Below are positions 26,756 to 36,130 of a stretch of DNA of 64,000 nucleotides, piece after piece. Position 1 is the first letter of the stretch. The number at the start of each line of letters is the position of its first letter. Source of the stretch: Salinihabitans flavidus (GTDB lineage Bacteria > Pseudomonadota > Alphaproteobacteria > Rhodobacterales > Rhodobacteraceae). The position numbers were made by a program, and so were the translations under genes. The DNA lies in assembly GCF_900110425.1 (NCBI RefSeq), contig NZ_FODS01000015.1, positions 1-64,000 on the forward strand, read 5' to 3'. Below the pieces are notes generated by a model. That model did not search any database. It saw only the letters and a program-made list of their open reading frames with translations, and was not told the origin of the DNA.

Positions 26756-28414
26756 TCAGACCCCGTACACCTTCTCCTGCTGATCCCAATCCAGAGACAC
26801 GGGTGCAGCGAGGATACGCTTGAGAGTAACGTTTGACGGCAAGGTACCGTCTCGGATCGCCGCCTGAATTTTTGGCGAGAGAAACGCGAGTTGCCCGCGC
26901 GTCCTGATGTAGGGATCGTGATGTCCGGCGTTGCGGGCAATGGTGGCGAGGGGAACGCCGTCGCGCAAACTGGCGACCCAGCGATGGGCATCACGAAGCG
27001 TCCGGAGTAAAATGGGATCAGGGGTCGGTTCAGGGGTGCCAAGAACGAGCCTCGCCTCGACGCCGCGGCGGCGCAGGACAACTGACGCGGAGAGCTGGTG
27101 GAGATCAGATGCCATCTCGTCTGAGGCAACGCCGAGTTGGCTGGCGAGGTGCTCACAATCAAGCGTCAGCTGGATCCGCTGCGGGGCGATCGTGCCACTG
27201 ACGATCAGCTGGCACATGATCGCGGCATCTTTGCGGCGCAGAGCTTGCACAAGCTGGCGTGCATCGGTGAGCAAATTGTCGCCCGCCCGGAGATCTGGCT
27301 GTCCCAGTACATGATGATCGCGGGCCGCACGCTCAAGATGGTCGGCGATGAGGGCACAGACCGCCGCTTCCAATCGTGGCCCCGAAAGCCGCCAGCCGGT
27401 GGGGTCGGTCCCGCCTGAGATCAGGCGGTTGGAGATATAGTAGTGATGACGCCGCCCGGATTTGACGCTGTGGGTTGGGGTCAGTCGGTCGCCTGTCTCG
27501 TCCCGCAGTTTGCCGGTAAGCGGGGCCGGCGTTGATCCTGCGGCCGCGCCGCGTCGGCGCATGGCGGTTTTTTGCAGCTTCTGCTGGACGCGGGCCCAGA
27601 GAGCCGCGTTGATGATGGCCTCGTGCCGTCCTGGCCAGAGCTGATCCTTGTGCCGGATTTTACCAAGATAGACTGGGTTCACGAGGATGTGGTGAATCTG
27701 GCCGCGCGACAGTGCGCCGCCGCCCTGGGTTCGTCCGGAAGCGAAGCACCTGAGCTTCGAGCGCAGCTCCAACCGGTCGGCCTCTTGGGTCGTGGTTCGA
27801 AGGGACCCCAGGTCATCGTAAAGATGAAACAACTCCCGTACCGTCTCGGCCTCCGCAAGATTGATGACAAGTTCGCGGGTGTTTGGATCGGGGTGGGGGT
27901 CATAGCCCAAGGGTGGAAGGCCGCCCATCCAGAGACCCTGCTTTTTGGAGGCGGCGATCTTGTCGCGGATGCGTTCGGCGGTGACCTCCCGCTCGAACTG
28001 GGCGAAAGAAAGAAGCACGTTGAGGGTGAGCCGTCCCATGGAAGAGGCGGTGTTGAAGGCCTGGGTGACAGAGACAAAGGAGCACCCCGCAGCATCAAGG
28101 CGGTCGACAAGCTTGGCGAAGTCAGTCAGCGATCGGGTGAGGCGATCGATCTTGTAGACCACGACCATGCCGATACGGCCAGCGTCGATCTCGGCGAGCA
28201 AGCGTTGAAGCGCGGGACGCTCAAGCGTACCACCGGAAACGCCACCATCATCGAAGCGGTCTCGCACCAGCCCCCAACCCTCATGTTTCTGGCTGGCGAT
28301 ATATGCAGTGCAGGCCTCATATTGCGCGTCGAGCGAGTTGAAGCCCTGGTCCAGTCCTTCCTCAGAAGATTTGCGGGTGTAGATCGCGCAACGGGTTTTC
28401 TTCTGGGTCGCCAT
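26756..28414 (-). CDS. Large serine recombinase (site-specific integrase)
   Basis: A 552-residue resolvase/invertase-type integrase. The catalytic domain (about 1-150) has CAIYTRKSSEEGLDQGFNS with the nucleophilic Ser at about 16, DGGVSGGTLERPALQRLL, VVYKIDRLTRSLTDFAKL and NVLLSFAQFEREVTAERI. A recombinase domain follows (LVNPVYLGKIRHKDQLWPG). The long C-terminus binds the att DNA. The ATG at 28414 overlaps the stop of the DUF2924 gene (TGATG). It is related by eye to the second recombinase at 40.8 kb, which lacks about 100 C-terminal residues. Confidence 0.93.
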   Translation of the reverse strand: MATQKKTRCAIYTRKSSEEGLDQGFNSLDAQYEACTAYIASQKHEGWGLVRDRFDDGGVSGGTLERPALQRLLAEIDAGRIGMVVVYKIDRLTRSLTDFAKLVDRLDAAGCSFVSVTQAFNTASSMGRLTLNVLLSFAQFEREVTAERIRDKIAASKKQGLWMGGLPPLGYDPHPDPNTRELVINLAEAETVRELFHLYDDLGSLRTTTQEADRLELRSKLRCFASGRTQGGGALSRGQIHHILVNPVYLGKIRHKDQLWPGRHEAIINAALWARVQQKLQKTAMRRRGAAAGSTPAPLTGKLRDETGDRLTPTHSVKSGRRHHYYISNRLISGGTDPTGWRLSGPRLEAAVCALIADHLERAARDHHVLGQPDLRAGDNLLTDARQLVQALRRKDAAIMCQLIVSGTIAPQRIQLTLDCEHLASQLGVASDEMASDLHQLSASVVLRRRGVEARLVLGTPEPTPDPILLRTLRDAHRWVASLRDGVPLATIARNAGHHDPYIRTRGQLAFLSPKIQAAIRDGTLPSNVTLKRILAAPVSLDWDQQEKVYGV

Positions 28415-28821
28415 CAGCGCGTTTCCTTCAGACCGAAGAAGCGAGGCCCGGACCAGCGGGCGCCGGTGATCGCCCGTGCGACGGAGGACAGCGAAGGATA
28501 AACCTCTTGGTTCCATCGATATCCAGCTTCCGTGATCTCCACGATGTGGGTCTTGCCGTTCCATTCTCGCAGGAGGCGGTCGCCGGGCTTGAGTTTCGGT
28601 GAACTGTTTACCTGCGCTCCCGCCGTTCTCTTTTGGAGATCCGCCACAAAGCCGCGAAGCAGCCCGCCGCGTTGGCGGGACTGGACCTCAAAAGCGACGA
28701 AGCGACGCAAGAAGGATCGGCTCAGGTTTTTTGGTACGGGTGTTCCGAAGAGATGGTCCCAGGCGGCGATGAGCGCCGCCCGGTCCATGGTCTCGATCTC
28801 TGCGACGGTTGGAAGCTTCAT
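28414..28821 (-). CDS. DUF2924 family protein (recombinase partner)
   Basis: A 135-residue protein: FGTPVPKNLSRSFLRRFVAFEVQSR in the middle and LKPGDRLLREWNGKTHIVEITEAGYRW toward the end, then a basic C-terminus. DUF2924 genes are regularly found just upstream of serine recombinases in alphaproteobacterial elements. Both its ends overlap neighbours, so it is coupled to the DUF3489 gene and the recombinase. Role unknown; the gene order suggests help in recombination or control of directionality. Confidence 0.9.
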   Translation of the reverse strand: MKLPTVAEIETMDRAALIAAWDHLFGTPVPKNLSRSFLRRFVAFEVQSRQRGGLLRGFVADLQKRTAGAQVNSSPKLKPGDRLLREWNGKTHIVEITEAGYRWNQEVYPSLSSVARAITGARWSGPRFFGLKETR

Positions 28822-29060
28822 GCGGCTTCCGGGGTGGCTGTGATCCGGTAGACGGGCGGCGACCCGACCTTCTTTTTCGGCATCCGGTCGATCTTGTACC
28901 CGGCCTTGCGCAAGGTGCTGAGTGCTGCCCGCACGGAGTGGGCCTGCCAGCCGGTCGCCTCCTGCAGGGCGGTGATATCTGCGCCGGATTTGCGCGCCAG
29001 AAGCCTGCGGACGAGTGCCGCCTTGGTCTCGCGATTGGGGATGTCATTGGCTTTGGTCAT
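28818..29060 (-). CDS. DUF3489 family small protein
   Basis: An 80-residue protein with a winged-helix-like DUF3489 domain: ETKAALVRRLLARKSGADIT, then ALQEATGWQAHSVRAALSTLRKAGYKI and a basic end (KKKVGSP). It is the first gene of a three-gene coupled unit with DUF2924 and the recombinase. A longer DUF3489 protein occurs at 61.4 kb in the prophage. It may regulate the recombinase operon; that is inference. Confidence 0.88.
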   Translation of the reverse strand: MTKANDIPNRETKAALVRRLLARKSGADITALQEATGWQAHSVRAALSTLRKAGYKIDRMPKKKVGSPPVYRITATPEAA

Positions 29061-29407
29061 GATTGCCTCCTCGGATGTATCGGGCCTGGCGACGTGCCGG
29101 TCCTACCGAGATGCGCCCGGACTGCGAACCGGGCGTGTTTCCAATGACACTCTGTTCGCAGGCGAAGTCCAGTCCTCTTTGGCGCCGAGCTGTCCCCCGT
29201 CTAACCGTTTGTCAACCATGGAAAAAACATCTTGAACGCCGCGGCAAACGTCGTTAACTTTTTTGATATCCCGTCGCGGCAGGAGGCCTCGACCAACGAT
29301 CATGCAACCCACTTTGGGTGCAGAATGAATCGTCTGGTTGTCCCTGCTGCTTCGACTTCTTCCAGCTTCATTCTTGCATCCCAAGGTCAACCCGAAGGAT
29401 GCGACAC
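29061..29407. other. Divergent intergenic region of the mini-element
   Basis: A 347-bp gap between the recombinase operon (minus) and the ParB-methyltransferase (plus). It should contain both promoters, but I cannot defend a specific -35/-10 pair. No gene or clear repeat is visible. Confidence 0.4.
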
Positions 29408-30946
29408 ATGAGCAAGCCATCTGATCTCAAATCTCAAAAAGACATTATGGTTGAGCCGCAGCCAGGCTGCGAAACGCCGTCGACCACGACAGAGTCTGGC
29501 AAGATCGCTGCCGACAGGACAACACTTCACGGCCAGAACGACCTGTTTCGCGAACTTGCGTTTCTCTGGCTCGCGGTCAATCTCATCGACGCGGCCCCAC
29601 GCCGGGTCCGGCGCGCGCTGAAAAGTCAGGAAGAGGGTGTTATCCGGGCTATTGAGCGCTTCGGCTTCCGCATTCCGATTCTGGTGCGCAGCAAACCTGG
29701 GGGTGAGCGCTACGAGGTCATCGATGGGCATATGCGGCTCGCGGCCGCTCAACGACTCGGCGCGGACCAAGTGCCCTGCATTCTGGTCGATGATCTCCCC
29801 GATGTCGAAATCCGCCGGCTGGCGCTTTCCTTGAACAAGCTTCAGGAGACCGGCGCCTGGGATGATGATGCGCTCAGGATGGAGATCAGCGAGATCATCG
29901 AAATCGGGGAAACCATCGAGATCCCCGGATTCGCCATGCCCGAGATCGAGGCCATTCAATTTGCGCCCGCAGAAGGTGCGGAGGCTGATCCTGCGGATGA
30001 TATCTCGGCGGAAATGTCCGACACAGAAAGCACTGCCGTGACCAGGCGCGATGATGTCTGGATTTTGGGACATCATGTGATCGTCTGTGGGACCGCGCGT
30101 AATGGCGACGCGCTCACTGCGGCGCTGGAAGGTGCATCGGTCGACGCCATCTTCACCGATCCTCCCTATAATGTGCGGATCAAAGGCCACGTCCGTGGTG
30201 CGCGCTCTGGCTTTGATGAATTTGCCGAGGCCTCTGGTGAGATGTCCCGCGAGGATTTTGTGGCTTTCCTTGTGGACACAAGTGGTGCCGCCACAGCGAA
30301 GCTCAAGCCGGGTGGCGTGCTCTTTGCCTGTATGGATTGGCGGCATGTCGGCGAAATGACCGAGGCGCTGGAAGCGCTCGAGTTGGAGTTGCTCAACATT
30401 TGCGTCTGGGTCAAGACGCAACCCGGCATGGGCAGCTTGTACCGCAGCCAGCACGAATTGGTCTTTGTCGCGCGCAGGTCAGGGGCCGGGCATCGGAACA
30501 ACGTGCAACTGGGCAAGCATGGGCGCAACCGCTCGAACGTCTGGACCTATGCCGGCGCGACCGGCGGTCGGGCCGACGCGGACGACGACTTCACCTTGCA
30601 TCCAACGGTCAAACCCATCCGCATGGTCATGGACGCGCTGCTCGACGTGACCGGGCCTGGCGATCTTGTTTTCGATCCCTTCCTCGGCTCCGGCACGACC
30701 CTGTTGGCCTGTGAGCGCACACGTCGGCGCTGCTTTGGAGTCGAGATCGAGCCGGCATATGTCGATCTCGCGATCCGGCGCTGGCAGGAGATGACTGGCG
30801 GCAAGGCAACTCACGCCGAGAGCGGTGTGCCGTTCGACGAGATCGCATCTGTCCAACTTGGTGAGCGTGGCGTCGCAGGCACGCGAACCGATGCAAACCA
30901 GGAAACTGTGCAGCGCGCCAAGACGCCCGACACGGAGGACTTCTGA
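29408..30946 (+). CDS. ParB-domain DNA methyltransferase fusion
   Basis: A 512-residue fusion. Residues 50-150 form a ParB/Srx-like domain (LKSQEEGVIRAIERFGFRIPI, YEVIDGHMRLAAAQRLGAD). Residues 200-490 form an N4/N6 methyltransferase with DAIFTDPPYNVRI (motif IV) before FDPFLGSGTTLLACERTRRRCFGVEIEP (motif I), the beta-class order. Such fusions are frequent in alphaproteobacterial phages. ATG 29408 is chosen after GAAGGA at 29393-29398. It overlaps the DUF5681 gene by one base. It may protect the element's DNA or mark a packaging signal. Confidence 0.92.
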   Translation: MSKPSDLKSQKDIMVEPQPGCETPSTTTESGKIAADRTTLHGQNDLFRELAFLWLAVNLIDAAPRRVRRALKSQEEGVIRAIERFGFRIPILVRSKPGGERYEVIDGHMRLAAAQRLGADQVPCILVDDLPDVEIRRLALSLNKLQETGAWDDDALRMEISEIIEIGETIEIPGFAMPEIEAIQFAPAEGAEADPADDISAEMSDTESTAVTRRDDVWILGHHVIVCGTARNGDALTAALEGASVDAIFTDPPYNVRIKGHVRGARSGFDEFAEASGEMSREDFVAFLVDTSGAATAKLKPGGVLFACMDWRHVGEMTEALEALELELLNICVWVKTQPGMGSLYRSQHELVFVARRSGAGHRNNVQLGKHGRNRSNVWTYAGATGGRADADDDFTLHPTVKPIRMVMDALLDVTGPGDLVFDPFLGSGTTLLACERTRRRCFGVEIEPAYVDLAIRRWQEMTGGKATHAESGVPFDEIASVQLGERGVAGTRTDANQETVQRAKTPDTEDF

Positions 30947-31413
30947 TGGCAAACGGCGAAGATCAGGACGACGACCATCAAGTCGGATACGGGAAGCCAC
31001 CCAAGCAACACCGGTGGAAAAAGGGACAATCCGGCAACCCATCAGGCAAGCGAAGATGCGAGGAGCGGATAGAGGAAACGTTCAGGCGAATTGCCGAAGA
31101 AGAAATTCTCGTCAACCACAATGGATCACAGACCGCGATGCCTCAACGTGAGGCGGTGATACGATCCGTTTTGGCCAAGGGCATGAAGGGGGATGTTCCT
31201 GCATTCAAGGCTATCACGCCCTTCTTGGATAGGGGCGATTCATCTGGCGTTGCGTCGGCGAATCTCACCGCTGAACTTGCGGACCTCGACGTTCTCCAGA
31301 CGCACGCAGACTGGGTTGGTTTGGTGGAGCGGGCTCAAAAGGAACTACAGGGTTCCACTGACACGCCAGTTAGCGAGGAGGAACAGGATGACCATCCCAA
31401 CGACAACTCCTGA
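30946..31413 (+). CDS. DUF5681 domain protein
   Basis: A 155-residue protein with the DUF5681 N-terminal signature YGKPPKQHRWKKGQSGNPSGK, followed by a helical body (IEETFRRIAEEEILVNH, EAVIRSVLAKGMKGDVPAF). The family sits next to terminase genes in alphaproteobacterial prophages, where it may serve as the small packaging subunit; no HTH is obvious. It overlaps the terminase start by 26 bp. The exact role is not known. Confidence 0.85.
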   Translation: MANGEDQDDDHQVGYGKPPKQHRWKKGQSGNPSGKRRCEERIEETFRRIAEEEILVNHNGSQTAMPQREAVIRSVLAKGMKGDVPAFKAITPFLDRGDSSGVASANLTAELADLDVLQTHADWVGLVERAQKELQGSTDTPVSEEEQDDHPNDNS

Positions 31414-32809
31414 TATCCTGCGTGGGCTCTATTTCTCGGTCCCTTTTGCCTATGTTCAGCGCGCTTTCGCCGAACTTCGCCCTGGTGTTTCTTTCCACTA
31501 TGGTCACCACGTCCGGGCCATTTGCCATATGTTGGAGAGGGTCGAGAGTGGCGAGGTGACGCGCCTGCTGATTCTGATGCCTCCGCGGCATCTGAAATCG
31601 CATTGTGTCAGCGTGGCCTTCCCGGCCTGGGCGCTTGGGCGAGACGCCTCTCGGCGGATTATCTGCATGAGTTATGGTCAGGACCTTGCGGAGACCTTCA
31701 GCCGCGACAGTCGGCGGCTGATGCAGGCTCCATGGAGCCAAGCGGTATTCCCAAGGCTCCGCCTCGACCCGAAACGTACTGCCGTTGGCGAGCTTCGTAC
31801 GACCACGAACGGCTACCGAATTGCAACGTCGGTCGGCGGTCCACTTACCGGAAAAGGGGCTGACATCCTCATTCTCGACGACCCGAGCAAAGCGGAAGAC
31901 GTCGCTTCTGAGGCCAGGCGCGACATAGTCTGGGAGTGGTTCACAGGAACGGCCATGACGCGTCTTGACAACCCTCGGACGGGCGCCGTGATCGTCGTGG
32001 CGCAACGTCTCCACGAGGATGATCTGCCTGGTCGCCTGCTTGCAACGGAGGATTGGGAGGTTCTCGAACTTCCAGCAATCGAGACCCGGGATCGGCACAT
32101 TCCGTTAGCTTCGGACGTAAACTGGGCGCGTCCCGTGGGGCATGTGCTGCTTCCTGAGCATATGGACGAGCAGGCGTTCAAGGCAAAGCGCCGAGAAATG
32201 GGGCCGCGCTCATATGAGGCGCAATATCAGCAATCACCGTCACCAGCAGGCGGCGGCATAGTCCGCCCTGAATGGTTCGGCACCATCCCGGACACGCAAC
32301 ACCGGAGCGAATACGAAGCCATCATCCAGAGTTGGGATACCGCCGCAGTCCCGGGGGAGTCCAACGATTACTCCGTTTGCACAACATGGGGCCTGATCGG
32401 GCCGTATATTGATCTGCTCGACGTCCATCGCCGACAGTACCTTCAGCCCGACCTACTCAGGATTGCCGCCGATCTCCGGGCGAAATGGCGGCCAAACCTG
32501 CTCATCGTCGAAACCGTTGGCAGCGGACGCGGGGTCTACGACCATCTTCATCGGCAGGACCGCACCGGAATCCGCTCACACAGGCCGAAGGAGGGCAAGG
32601 ACGAGCGCATGTCGATCCAGTCTCCGAAGATCGAGTGCGGTGAAGTTCGCCTGCCGCGAAACGCGCCATGGCGGGAAAGTTTTCTCACGGAAGTCGCCGC
32701 TTTTCCCAATGGAAAGTACGATGATCAGGTCGATAGCATGTCGCAGGCGCTCTTTGCCCTGGATCGTGGTCTTGCAGAGTTAAGGCATTGTTCACGCTGC
32801 AAGAAATGA
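31388..32809 (+). CDS. Phage terminase large subunit (gp17-like)
   Basis: A 473-residue packaging motor. The ATPase has the atypical Walker A LLILMPPRHLKSHCVS (about 60-75) and Walker B DILILDDPSKAED. The C-terminal nuclease has IIQSWDTAAVPGESNDYSV, LLIVETVGSGRGVYDHL and GKYDDQVDSMSQAL (RNase H-type acidic residues). ATG 31388 follows GAGGAACAGG. It looks intact. No portal, capsid or tail gene follows, which is unusual for a prophage. Confidence 0.92.
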   Translation: MTIPTTTPDILRGLYFSVPFAYVQRAFAELRPGVSFHYGHHVRAICHMLERVESGEVTRLLILMPPRHLKSHCVSVAFPAWALGRDASRRIICMSYGQDLAETFSRDSRRLMQAPWSQAVFPRLRLDPKRTAVGELRTTTNGYRIATSVGGPLTGKGADILILDDPSKAEDVASEARRDIVWEWFTGTAMTRLDNPRTGAVIVVAQRLHEDDLPGRLLATEDWEVLELPAIETRDRHIPLASDVNWARPVGHVLLPEHMDEQAFKAKRREMGPRSYEAQYQQSPSPAGGGIVRPEWFGTIPDTQHRSEYEAIIQSWDTAAVPGESNDYSVCTTWGLIGPYIDLLDVHRRQYLQPDLLRIAADLRAKWRPNLLIVETVGSGRGVYDHLHRQDRTGIRSHRPKEGKDERMSIQSPKIECGEVRLPRNAPWRESFLTEVAAFPNGKYDDQVDSMSQALFALDRGLAELRHCSRCKK

Positions 32810-33190
32810 ACGTTTGTTCGCCGTGCGAGCAGAACCGGACTTTGGGTGCGAATCCCGTCCCCTCCGCCACTTGCCCCAGCGAAAGCGTGCTCCCGATCCG
32901 GCTGCGGCCGGATTTTTCCGTTGTTTTCGAGGGTTATGCGGGTGGGGCTGAGCAGCGGCCCCGGCGCTAGACGGGCCGGAAGCGGTCTCTCAGTGCGGAT
33001 ATTCTCCGGACCTGATGACTGCGCGGATTTGGTGAATAGCTTGCAAGCACCTGGCATTGCGATGTTTTTTCGAGGTTGCACTAAACACTTCGACGCCGGT
33101 GGCGCTCGGCGTGATGGAACTGACATCGAACTTTCGCCACGCGGTGATAACCAGAAAAATGCTGCGGCTAGAGAGTGCTGACACTGGTCA
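32810..33190. other. Gene-free right flank of mini-element
   Basis: No gene is visible. It contains the tRNA-Ser 3'-like copy at 32844-32870 and GC-rich sequence after it. The element right end probably lies here. Confidence 0.5.
32844..32870 (+). repeat. tRNA-Ser 3'-end-like copy (candidate att site)
   Basis: The 27 bp starting GGGTGCGAATCCCG and ending CTCCGCCAC match 22 of 27 bases of the tRNA-Ser T-arm, acceptor stem and CCA at 26363-26389. The mismatches cluster in the stem, so it may come from a different tRNA-Ser. Confidence 0.45.
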
Positions 33191-34441
33191 TTAGGGAATA
33201 TCAACCTGAAGTTTCCGTCGCCCGAGGTATGCTTCCATCACCTCATTTACACTCAAATACATACAGTTGATGCTCGGGAAGCCGATGGCTGGTGCCTGAT
33301 CTGTGCCAACCACAGAGACTTGTGTGAATGGGCCCTCATCATGGTATCGAGCAGGAAAAACAAATCCTCCGGTGCGCACCTCTTCGCCGACTACTGATTT
33401 TAGGGCGAGATGATAAAAGAGTTGCTTTACAATGTCGGGCCAACCGGGAGAGTTCGAAATTGCCGTCGCATCGTAGTACTTGGCGTCTAGAACTTTCAGT
33501 GTCGTGCCATCTCGTATCACGATATCAGTCTGCATACCTCGTTCTTGCACCAAGAGGTGTCCATTGGAGGCTTGTCTAAAGGCCGGTTTAGGTAGCCGTG
33601 AGTTCCACCCGCCTTCAACTCCTGGTAGGACTTCTCGCAGCATTCTCTCCCAAACTGCATGGAAGTCGTCGATACCATACAAGGTAATGCCATCATCTTG
33701 GCGGGGGTCTTCATCAAGGTACGAGATCAGAGAGCGCGCTAGTCGGATTGCCCGTTGCGCGAACAAGCTTGGCAGCAGTGATCGCAGTTTTTGGGACCAT
33801 AGAAGCCGCGGAAAGTTAGGCGAAGCATAAGCTTTAAGTTCCGCCTCTCGACCTTGCAAGCCGTCCAACCACCATCCGTGATATTCAGCAACTTCCAGAA
33901 GCACAGCGACTTGGACGCGCGCTAGAACGCTTTCATGTGCATTCGAAGTTCGACTTGTTCTAATGTTGGGGTAGACGATGTTTCCGTTGCCCGAGACCAT
34001 GGCGAGTTCACGTACTGCGGTGCGCGGCCAGTTGGGCTTGCCGGAGTTCCTTGTGGCGTAGCGTAGCCTTTCTGCAAAGATTCCATACCTTCGAAAATCA
34101 TCAGCCAAATCTTGAACTGTGGAGATCAGACCAACGTTCCCATTTTCCGCTGAAGAGAGGCCTTGTCGGTCTCGAGTATCTTGGCCGTACTTTGCTAGTA
34201 CTCGCATCGTGGTTCTGGCTATGCGCTGGTTCTCGGTTGCTGAACTTCGGAGCGCCTTGCGAGGCACGAAGACATAGCTCTCTGAGGAACTTGTGCACGC
34301 TAGCCCGCAAAAATGAACCGTATCCTTTTGAAGCGTCTTGCCTTGATCTTGGCGACGAAGTTCTGACGTCAGCTTTTGGTAGCATTCTTCAAGATAAAGA
34401 ACGGCAACCCGGTCTTGAAGGACACGAGGCTCGTCAGGCAT
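33191..34441 (-). CDS. LlaJI/McrC-like restriction endonuclease subunit
   Basis: A 416-residue protein that I read as the nuclease partner of an McrB-like ATPase. An N-terminal region (VLYLEECYQKLTSELRRQ) is followed by a long helical middle. A PD-(D/E)XK core comes near residues 310-340: MQTDIVIRDGTTLKVLDAKYYDA, with Asp, Asp and Lys in the order D...D-x-K. The start ATG 34441 lies inside the last codons of the ATPase gene (ATGCCTGA), so the two are coupled. LlaJI-type systems have this pair beside methyltransferases. The target sequence is unknown. Confidence 0.78.
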   Translation of the reverse strand: MPDEPRVLQDRVAVLYLEECYQKLTSELRRQDQGKTLQKDTVHFCGLACTSSSESYVFVPRKALRSSATENQRIARTTMRVLAKYGQDTRDRQGLSSAENGNVGLISTVQDLADDFRRYGIFAERLRYATRNSGKPNWPRTAVRELAMVSGNGNIVYPNIRTSRTSNAHESVLARVQVAVLLEVAEYHGWWLDGLQGREAELKAYASPNFPRLLWSQKLRSLLPSLFAQRAIRLARSLISYLDEDPRQDDGITLYGIDDFHAVWERMLREVLPGVEGGWNSRLPKPAFRQASNGHLLVQERGMQTDIVIRDGTTLKVLDAKYYDATAISNSPGWPDIVKQLFYHLALKSVVGEEVRTGGFVFPARYHDEGPFTQVSVVGTDQAPAIGFPSINCMYLSVNEVMEAYLGRRKLQVDIP

Positions 34442-35960
34442 CGCCTTCAACGTCCTCAAGTGCCGCATCCAGGGCACCTAAAAAGCCTTCAGCGAAGACC
34501 GGTCCGTTTTGAGATACGCGGTGAGACAAGGCCCCGTAAGTCTTGACGACTGCGGTATTGAAGATGATTTCGCGCCCATGATGGCGAAGCAGATCGTCCC
34601 AAAGGTAGATCAGCAATTTCCCTGGCACTAAGTCACTTGAGGCAAGTTCAACGTCCGACACAAACCAAGGCCCCAATAGGCGATCTTCGGCGATTGATAG
34701 ATGATCGGTCAGATAGTCATTCAAGATGCGGGCAAAGTTTGACCATAAGATCGATGCCTGGTTGCCGTCTGCTTTGACAACATTGAAACGCCCATTCGGT
34801 GAGATTGCGTAGTCGATATTGATGTAATGTTGTTTCCAGCGGCGACGAAAGGCGGTATCCAGTGGGAAAACGCCCTGGTCCGCGCTGTTCATGGTGGCTA
34901 GTAGCCAGAGATTAGCTGGCAACCTGAGCTTCTCAATCTCCTGACCGCACTCCACACGTAACCAGGCTTTGAACTCATCAGTTGGAAAGTCTGCATCGTA
35001 CCTGCCGAGGCCCGTCGCATCCCGATCCAACAGAAGGAAAAGGTCCCCAAAAACGGCAGCGGCTGGAGCGCGGTTGAGTTCTTCTATGACAAGGAAGACC
35101 TCTTCATTCGGGCGGAGAATGGCCGCCCTGAGAGCGTGCGCAAAAGGTCCAGGTGAGAACTCGTAGGTTACATTGCCATCTCGAGTGACGGGCTTAAGCG
35201 CTCCTACAAAATCACCGTTCTGAAGATCCGGGTGGAAGACTGTCCGAATACTGTGCTTGTCGCCGATGCGCTCATTGACTGCATGGGTCTTGCCTGTTCC
35301 TGGCGCACCATAAAAAATCAGATTTTCCGCGCCTGTGACCGCTTCAGGATTAGCGGCATCTTCTTCGTGATCGACAAATCCAGGGGGAACATGGAGAGTG
35401 TCCATGTTCGCGACATAGTAATGAATAAACTCTGGTAGAAAGCAGCATGCATATCTGTTGTTTATCCGATCGAAATAGCGTCCAAAGCCGGTTTTGTACG
35501 CATCCGCGATGGCGTTCACGTTGGTGTAGCAAGTGTTCGGATTGGCATGGTTCAAATAAGCAGAAGTGTCCCAGGCGCAGATGACAGGGTCGTTGCCGGT
35601 TCCATTGTAAACTCCTAAGAGCAAGCACCGATGGTCGCCGTTCTTTCCTAGCTGAAAATGATCAGCGTGTTCTTCATAGTCTCTGTTTAATTGTATGCCT
35701 TTCTCGTCTGCACCGCGGTTTCGCCAATTTAGGTTTCGAAATGGGTAAATCTCGAGTGTCAGTTCTTCATTTGCTTTGCTGATTTCAGCAGTAAACCTGA
35801 CATAGCTAGATCGTGGAGGAGGATCATGCCGTGTTAAGTTTACGGTCCAGCCAAGGGAACCCAAGGCCCCGTTCAGGATATCTTCCCACTGATCTGCCGT
35901 TGCACGATCAGGTTCGGGTCCATCGTATAGTTCCCCATTAGGGCGAGATTGCGTAGCCAT
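34434..35960 (-). CDS. McrB-like AAA+ GTPase/ATPase of a restriction system
   Basis: A 508-residue protein. Residues 1-200 form a specificity region unlike E. coli McrB (EEHADHFQLGKNGDHRCLLL; DALI-type folds unknown). The AAA+ motor has Walker A FYGAPGTGKTHAV (218-225), Walker B VFLVIEELNRAPAA (about 288-301), and a sensor/arginine segment LLATMNSADQGVFPLDTAFRRRW. This is the McrB family that drives DNA translocation for an McrC-like nuclease. The nuclease gene follows with overlap. The IS elements lie immediately upstream, so its promoter may be disturbed. Confidence 0.87.
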   Translation of the reverse strand: MATQSRPNGELYDGPEPDRATADQWEDILNGALGSLGWTVNLTRHDPPPRSSYVRFTAEISKANEELTLEIYPFRNLNWRNRGADEKGIQLNRDYEEHADHFQLGKNGDHRCLLLGVYNGTGNDPVICAWDTSAYLNHANPNTCYTNVNAIADAYKTGFGRYFDRINNRYACCFLPEFIHYYVANMDTLHVPPGFVDHEEDAANPEAVTGAENLIFYGAPGTGKTHAVNERIGDKHSIRTVFHPDLQNGDFVGALKPVTRDGNVTYEFSPGPFAHALRAAILRPNEEVFLVIEELNRAPAAAVFGDLFLLLDRDATGLGRYDADFPTDEFKAWLRVECGQEIEKLRLPANLWLLATMNSADQGVFPLDTAFRRRWKQHYINIDYAISPNGRFNVVKADGNQASILWSNFARILNDYLTDHLSIAEDRLLGPWFVSDVELASSDLVPGKLLIYLWDDLLRHHGREIIFNTAVVKTYGALSHRVSQNGPVFAEGFLGALDAALEDVEGDA

Positions 35961-36130
35961 GAAAACTGCCGTTGCTTGAGTGTCTTGGGATGGACACTAA
36001 TCACATTTGTAGAACTTGGCTATCAGGTTTTGGTTTGGGATGGCGTTGTTGTGCATAGGCTGAAGGCGGCTGCATCTTGCGAATACAGCGTGGTAGCTAC
36101 CACCGCCGAAGCCGCGCCGAAACGAAGATG

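Larger units (their letters stand above)
26389..32870. mobile_element. Compact serine-recombinase element beside tRNA-Ser
   Basis: This region lies between tRNA-Ser and a degenerate copy of a tRNA-Ser 3' end at 32844-32870. It carries a large serine recombinase with DUF2924 and DUF3489 partners on the minus strand, and a ParB-methyltransferase, DUF5681 protein and terminase on the plus strand. No capsid, portal or tail genes are present. It may be a satellite or a collapsed prophage. The boundaries are inferred; the right one is weak. Confidence 0.5.
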
